Source: Bacillota bacterium | GTDB taxonomy: Bacteria; Bacillota; Bacilli; Lactobacillales; Streptococcaceae | Direction of reading: 5' to 3' | Assembly: GCA_021781855.1 (NCBI GenBank) | Contig: JAJXWC010000007.1 | Coordinates: 1 to 8,402, forward strand | DNA length: 8,402 bases | Shown here: one piece after another, positions 5,021 to 8,402 of the stretch | Layout: each line of letters opens with the position of its first letter | How positions within the stretch are numbered: the first letter of the stretch is position 1 | The notes under the pieces: model-generated | Told to the model about the DNA's origin: nothing | What the model saw: only the letters and a program-made list of their open reading frames with translations | Databases searched by the model: none | Made by a program: the position numbers and the translations under genes

Positions 5021-6358
5021 TCATTTTTTCAGTTTGAAAAATAAAACGGAACAAGCTAGAAAAAGAGTTCCAGTGATAACAGTTGTCCCATCATTGGTTT
5101 CCCCAGTTTTAGGCAAAGTTGCATCTGTAGTTTCGTCTTTTAGTGGAGCAGATTGTACAGAGAGTTCAGGAGCTTGAGCGGCAACTTTCGTAGTTGTTGG
5201 CTTAACTGAAGGTTGAGCAACGGGTGGAGGCGTTATATTGGTAACTGTGGTCGATGATTTTACAGATTGTTTTGAAGTCGTGGGAACAGCCTTCCAAATC
5301 GCATAAAGTGTCAAGTTATCGGTCACAGGAGTTCCGAAAGAATACAAACTAGTTCCAGCTGCATTCGTCGCCCAACCAACAAAGGTAAAACCTGATTTGG
5401 TTGGAGGAGCAGGTGTGACTGCTAGTTTTTGATTAATAACGGTTTGTGAAACGGTCGCGCTACCGCCTTGTGAATCAAAGTTTACCGTCCACGAAAGTGG
5501 TGTCCAACCTGCATAAATTGTTGCATTTGCTGTAAGCGGCTGACTGAAATCAAAAGGAGTAGTCAAATTAGCATCTGTGTACCAACCTGTAAAACTGAAA
5601 CCGGCTAATGTTGGGGCAGTTACCTGTTTTACCAAAGGAAGAGTTGAATCTGTTGTTTGCGGAGGAACCGTTGAACCTCCTTGAGTATCAAAGGTCGCAA
5701 TATAAGGCGGAATCGTGAATGACCAAGACCAGATGATATCACCAGAGACATTTTGAGCGGTACTTTCTGGTGTTTGACCTAGAACAGTCGCAAAAACGTT
5801 CGTTGTCTGACCAGGTTGCAAAGTAAACGAGGTCAAAGACGAAGTAGCTTGCCCATAAGTCCATAGCCATTGGTCAACTTCCGTTGAAAGAGAGCCAGAG
5901 AGCGTACCACCTTGATAGCTAAAAGTGATTGGGAAAGCAGTATCGTTTCTGATTTGATAATTTTGTGCATAATAAACACCAGGTACAAGGGGTGGAAGAC
6001 CACCATCTGCACCGACATCATAAGCAAGTGTACTATTTGTAATTCCAGACGAGGAATAATTAGGGTCAGGCGTTCCAGCAATATTTCCGTTATCATAGAC
6101 ATTGATATCGTAAGTCATTGAGCCATTTGAAACGGCAGTAATATCAAATACTCCAATACTTGAATCAGGTGGATAACCATCAGCTGGATTGATTTGCGTA
6201 GGGTCTAAATAATTGAAAAAAATACCGCTTCCTGTTACGGCGGTTGTCGCTGTAACTTTGCTTACAAGCGGACAAATCAAGATAATCAGAGCAAAAAACG
6301 CAAAAAGACGTTTAAGTGGATTTTGTTTAATCCATTTTTTAATGAGTGTTGGTTTCAT
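5021..6358 (-). CDS. LPXTG cell-wall-anchored surface protein with InlB B-type repeats
   Basis: This is a 445-residue secreted protein attached to peptidoglycan by sortase. It has a lysine-rich signal peptide (about 1-37, ending ...SKVTA), then an N-terminal domain (about 40-215) rich in Thr, Gly and Asp. The N-domain's LQPGQTTNVFATV...SGDIIWSWSF pattern recalls TasA/camelysin-like beta-sandwich proteins; this is inference only. Two ~67-residue Flg_new (InlB B) repeats follow at 220-286 and 290-356, each with FDxQGG, FxFxGW and YAxW. Then come a Ser/Thr/Pro/Lys wall-spanning linker (357-413), LPKTGE at 415-420, a hydrophobic segment and a KLKK tail. I chose ATG 6358: a longer frame would start at TTG 6382 and adds eight residues before the signal peptide. 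The ligand is unknown; adhesion or matrix binding is plausible. Confidence 0.88.
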   Translation of the reverse strand: MKPTLIKKWIKQNPLKRLFAFFALIILICPLVSKVTATTAVTGSGIFFNYLDPTQINPADGYPPDSSIGVFDITAVSNGSMTYDINVYDNGNIAGTPDPNYSSSGITNSTLAYDVGADGGLPPLVPGVYYAQNYQIRNDTAFPITFSYQGGTLSGSLSTEVDQWLWTYGQATSSLTSFTLQPGQTTNVFATVLGQTPESTAQNVSGDIIWSWSFTIPPYIATFDTQGGSTVPPQTTDSTLPLVKQVTAPTLAGFSFTGWYTDANLTTPFDFSQPLTANATIYAGWTPLSWTVNFDSQGGSATVSQTVINQKLAVTPAPPTKSGFTFVGWATNAAGTSLYSFGTPVTDNLTLYAIWKAVPTTSKQSVKSSTTVTNITPPPVAQPSVKPTTTKVAAQAPELSVQSAPLKDETTDATLPKTGETNDGTTVITGTLFLACSVLFFKLKK

Positions 6359-6380
6359 TTTAAGACATGAATACCCTTTC
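6359..6380 (-). promoter_or_regulatory. SD plus ATG-TCT-TAA mini-ORF before the surface-protein start
   Basis: On the minus strand GAAAGGG (6374-6380) is five bases from an ATG at 6368 that encodes only Met-Ser before TAA (6360-6368). The real start ATG (6358) lies one base after that stop and 15 bases from the SD, which is long for direct initiation. Termination-reinitiation is possible. Confidence 0.4.
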
Positions 6381-6396
6381 AATAAGTTGTACTTTA

Positions 6397-6402
6397 ATTA
6401 TA
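6397..6402 (-). promoter_or_regulatory. -10 hexamer of the surface-protein promoter
   Basis: A perfect minus-strand TATAAT lies about 40 bases before the start codon, giving a leader of about 30 bases that includes the SD. No good -35 is seen at 16-18 bp, so an activator may be needed. An imperfect dyad TGCA-N-GC...GC-N-TGCA lies at 6432-6448, about 30 bp upstream. Confidence 0.55.
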
Positions 6403-6562
6403 CTCCGCTTAAATGACCCTTAAAAATGATATGCAAGCATAGCCTGCAAAAGTCTAATAAAAAATAATTCGACAAAAAAAGACCACTAAATATTTCCAAC
6501 CCAATTTTTTGCGCTAATATATGAAATGGAACTTAGGCAATCAATTATCGTAAAAAATTGTT

Positions 6563-6602
6563 AAAAAGGTTGAGATGTATTTTTATACATCTCAACCTTT
6601 TT
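6563..6602 (-). terminator. Strong terminator after the ABC ATPase gene
   Basis: A perfect 18-bp stem (6563-6580 with 6585-6602) closes a TTTT loop, with five A/T pairs at the base. It can act in both directions. It lies about 80 bases after the ABC stop and shields the surface-protein promoter from read-through. Confidence 0.85.
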
Positions 6603-6683
6603 GTTTAACCTAGCAAGTGCGTGCTATCTAAATGTTTCGGAAGTAATCACTTCGACATTTTTCAGCGACCGCACTGTAGAAAG

Positions 6684-7466
6684 TCAGGTTATTTTTTTCG
6701 GTATCACAAAATATTTACCATTAATTTTTTCAATCTGAACAGACTGCTGGTAAAATTCTGTCAGCAGTGACTCGGATAAAAGTTCAATTTTTTCACCTGC
6801 GGCACAAATTTTCCCCTCCCGCAACAGCAGAAGTTTGTCAAAATCTTCTGTGATTTCGTCAGGGTGATGCGTGATATAAATTAACGTCGGTGCCTGCGGC
6901 ATCTGGGAAATATCGTGAAGTCGTGCCAACAGCTTTTCTTTAGCAAATAAGTCTAGCCCGTTCGTTGCTTCATCCAAAATCAAAATTTTCGGTTGTAAAA
7001 TTAAACTTCGCGCAATCAGCAATAATTGTTTTTCGCCTTGCGACAAACTGCCATAAATTCTTCCGATTAAATCTCCCGCACCAACGCGCTGCATCAATTC
7101 GCGCGCTTCGTCTAATTCTTCATCTGTAAATGGTTTGTAAAGCATACTTGAATTAAATTTTCCCGTATAAACCAAATTTTCCGCATGAATCTGACCTGAA
7201 AATCGCTCTGCGATGAAAGAACCCACGACACTAATCTGTTGTCGCAAAGGTGGGATTTCTCCTTTACCGAATTCGACACCTAATACAGAAAGTTCGCCCG
7301 AAGTTTTCCAGTTTTCTGCCAGAATCAGCTTAATTAAACTTGATTTTCCCGAACCATTTAAGCCCAGAATTGCCCAATTTTCACCAGCTTGTACTTGCCA
7401 GTCAATCGCCTGTAAAATCATTTTTTTACCACGAACAAAGCTTACATTTTTCATCGAAATAATCAT
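6684..7466 (-). CDS. ABC transporter ATP-binding protein (YlmA/ModF-like), orphan
   Basis: This is a 260-residue single ABC ATPase domain, full length for the family. Visible motifs are Walker A GLNGSGKSS (35-43), the signature LSQGEKQ (141-147), Walker B ILILDEATNGLD (161-172) and the H-loop histidine in ITHH (198-201). The overall sequence resembles YlmA/ModF-type ATPases. No permease or binding-protein gene is adjacent and the gene has its own promoter and terminator, so it either serves a membrane partner encoded elsewhere or has a non-transport role. The start ATG is supported by GAGG at 7473-7476, six bases upstream; ATG four codons later is less well placed. The substrate cannot be assigned. 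Confidence 0.85.
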   Translation of the reverse strand: MIISMKNVSFVRGKKMILQAIDWQVQAGENWAILGLNGSGKSSLIKLILAENWKTSGELSVLGVEFGKGEIPPLRQQISVVGSFIAERFSGQIHAENLVYTGKFNSSMLYKPFTDEELDEARELMQRVGAGDLIGRIYGSLSQGEKQLLLIARSLILQPKILILDEATNGLDLFAKEKLLARLHDISQMPQAPTLIYITHHPDEITEDFDKLLLLREGKICAAGEKIELLSESLLTEFYQQSVQIEKINGKYFVIPKKIT

Positions 7467-7498
7467 AATTTACCTCAAATATTCTAAATATTAGGACT

Positions 7499-7504
7499 AT
7501 TATA
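7499..7504 (-). promoter_or_regulatory. -10 hexamer of the ABC ATPase promoter
   Basis: A perfect minus-strand TATAAT lies 33 bases before the start. The best -35 is TTGCTC (7524-7529) at a long 19-bp spacing, and it overlaps the T run of the rpmB terminator. Confidence 0.5.
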
Positions 7505-7527
7505 CACCAATCCAGATGAAAAAGAGC

Positions 7528-7549
7528 AAAAAAAAACGGCAAATGCCGT
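7528..7549 (-). terminator. Rho-independent terminator of rpmB
   Basis: The stem ACGGC/GCCGT (7536-7540 with 7545-7549) has a 4-base loop. On the minus strand it is followed by nine T. It begins a few bases after the rpmB stop. Confidence 0.85.
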
Positions 7550-7554
7550 CTCAA

Positions 7555-7749
7555 TCAAACACGTTCTACGCCAGCAGGCAGTTTTTTCAATACTTTAGCA
7601 GCAGCCCAAACAGTTTTGATTTCACCATTTTCTACGATTTTAACTTTTTGCAGATTTGGTTTAACAACGCGCTTTGTTTGGTTCATTGCGTGTGAACGGT
7701 TATTACTAGAAACAGTCTTACGACCTGAGAAATAACATACTTTTGACAT
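7555..7749 (-). CDS. rpmB: 50S ribosomal protein L28
   Basis: A 64-residue ribosomal protein of the large subunit, the usual length. The family signature is clear: MSKVCYFSGRKT, NNRSHAMNQTKR, then NLQKVKIVENGEIKTVW, ending GVERV. Only one cysteine is present (Cys5), so it is the form without the paired zinc-binding CXXC motifs. The start is fixed by GGGAGGG at 7758-7764, eight bases upstream. It is transcribed alone, from a strong promoter to its own terminator. In many Firmicutes rpmB lies next to the asp23-fakA genes; here they are about 3.8 kb apart, with the ABC, surface-protein and LytTR units between them. Confidence 0.96.
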   Translation of the reverse strand: MSKVCYFSGRKTVSSNNRSHAMNQTKRVVKPNLQKVKIVENGEIKTVWAAAKVLKKLPAGVERV

Positions 7750-7802
7750 GATTTTGACCCTCCCATTAGATTCTTATGCCTCGAAAGATAACATACTTGT
7801 TG

Positions 7803-7832
7803 ATTATAACATTTTTTCCAGAAAAAAATCAA
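7803..7832 (-). promoter_or_regulatory. rpmB promoter
   Basis: On the minus strand TTGATT (7827-7832) and TATAAT (7803-7808) are 18 bp apart, and TGT before the -10 makes it extended. A and T tracts surround and precede the -35, like an UP element. The predicted leader is about 45 bases. Confidence 0.8.
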
Positions 7833-7869
7833 GTTTTTTTTGTTTTTCGCTGAATTTTTTTGTGAAATT

Positions 7870-7878
7870 TGATAAAAT
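7870..7878 (+). promoter_or_regulatory. Extended -10 of the DUF1129 gene
   Basis: TGATAAAAT ends seven bases before the ATG, so transcription should start at or within a few bases of the start codon. No convincing -35 is seen. The AGG at 7879-7881 is only four bases from the ATG. Confidence 0.45.
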
Positions 7879-7885
7879 AGGTCTT

Positions 7886-8402
7886 ATGGAAAATTTAATT
7901 GAAGCCCTTACCGCAAAAAACAGCGAATATATTCACTCTGTTACCAAACAACTCATGCTTGCAGGAAAAACTGACGAGGAAGTCAAAACAATTTTAAACG
8001 AAATTCTTCCGAAAATCATTGAAGCACAAAAAAACGGTGTACTTGCCCGGAAGCTACTCGGTAGCCCCACAGAATTTGTCGAAAAATATGCACCGCAAAA
8101 AACGCAGGCAAAAGGCGCTGCCTCTGCAAATGACAATGACAAGCCTGTTCTCATGTGGTTAGATACAGCCCTGCTTTTCTTCGGCTTCATTGCGCTAGTT
8201 AGTGGTGTTCTCAGTATTTTTGACCCTAAAAGTCAGATTTACGGCTTGACTTTAATGGTTATTATGGCGGCACTTGGTTCACTTGTTCTCTATCTATTCT
8301 ATCGTTTTTACTATGCACAAGAACCTGGAAAACGACGTTGGACAGTGAAAAGGATTTTAATTTCAGTTGGTGTGGTTATTGCGTGGGCAGTTTTGTCAAG
8401 TA
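7886..8402 (+). CDS. DUF1129 family membrane protein (runs off window)
   Basis: I translated 172 codons from ATG 7886 to the window edge with no stop, so the C-terminus is missing. Residues 1-70 form a soluble helical region with KQLMLAGKTDEEV (21-33) and GVLARKLLGSPTEFVEKYAP (51-70), typical of the DUF1129 N-terminal part. A polar linker (71-88) leads to membrane segments at about 91-111, 118-140 and 156 to the edge. DUF1129 proteins are small membrane proteins of unknown function in lactic acid bacteria. It is divergent from rpmB, and its promoter suggests an mRNA with almost no leader. No function is proposed. Confidence 0.8.
   Translation, partial: MENLIEALTAKNSEYIHSVTKQLMLAGKTDEEVKTILNEILPKIIEAQKNGVLARKLLGSPTEFVEKYAPQKTQAKGAASANDNDKPVLMWLDTALLFFGFIALVSGVLSIFDPKSQIYGLTLMVIMAALGSLVLYLFYRFYYAQEPGKRRWTVKRILISVGVVIAWAVLSS

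Larger units (their letters stand above)
6383..6683. other. AT-rich intergenic region between surface protein and ABC gene
   Basis: It holds the surface-protein promoter, the dyad at 6432-6448, about 100 bases of AT-rich sequence with nothing recognisable, and the terminator at 6563-6602. In the ABC-gene 3' UTR there is a small hairpin (AAATGT 6630-6635 with ACATTT 6655-6660, and GAAGT with ACTTC inside). No gene was seen; a ten-codon plus-strand ORF near 6521 lacks an SD. Confidence 0.5.

Noticed and set aside
6359..6382. TTG start for the surface protein
   Set aside because: No SD precedes it, and the added eight residues push the signal peptide inward; the ATG at 6358 is preferred.
6521..6553. 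Ten-codon plus-strand ORF (MKWNLGNQLS) before the 6563 hairpin
   Set aside because: It has no SD and only a weak promoter-like sequence, and such short ORFs are common by chance.
7933..8190. Minus-strand 85-codon ORF opposite the DUF1129 gene
   Set aside because: It is antisense to a plus-strand frame with clear DUF1129 features that stays open to the window edge.

Overview
The window looks like chromosomal DNA of a low-GC Gram-positive coccus, most likely Lactococcus or a close relative. The base composition is AT-rich, promoters are often extended -10 (TGnTATAAT-like), and Shine-Dalgarno (SD) sequences are GGAGG-like. The FakA, Asp23/YloU and L28 proteins read like lactococcal/streptococcal versions. 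No tRNA, rRNA, insertion sequence, phage gene or CRISPR array was recognised.

Layout. Bases 1-377 hold no clear gene, but they contain several hairpins, a terminator-like stem and a cre-like site. A plus-strand gene for a TDT-family (TehA/SLAC1-like) membrane transporter follows at 378-1352. The 1353-1675 gap contains a nested inverted-repeat element and two strong terminators that separate convergent transcription units. From 1676 to 7749 every gene is on the minus strand. In transcription order these are rpmB (L28), an orphan ABC ATPase, an LPXTG-anchored surface protein, a LytTR regulator overlapping a DUF3021 membrane protein, and an asp23-like gene abutting fakA. A DUF1129 membrane protein gene, divergent from rpmB, runs off the right edge.

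How the genes work together. Most units are monocistronic and end at their own hairpin. Two gene pairs are tightly coupled: lytTR/DUF3021 (ATGA overlap) and asp23/fakA (stop codon touching an in-frame GTG start). FakA is a housekeeping enzyme that phosphorylates exogenous fatty acids. The LytTR/DUF3021 pair has the layout of a membrane-inhibited transcription regulator with no known target here; the neighbouring surface protein is one candidate.

The parts most worth a second look are non-coding. They are the three-way-junction-like element after the transporter gene, a hairpin lying between a strong SD and the asp23 start, an ATG-TCT-TAA mini-ORF just before the surface-protein start, and an 18-bp inverted repeat that recurs in and around the LytTR/DUF3021 genes.
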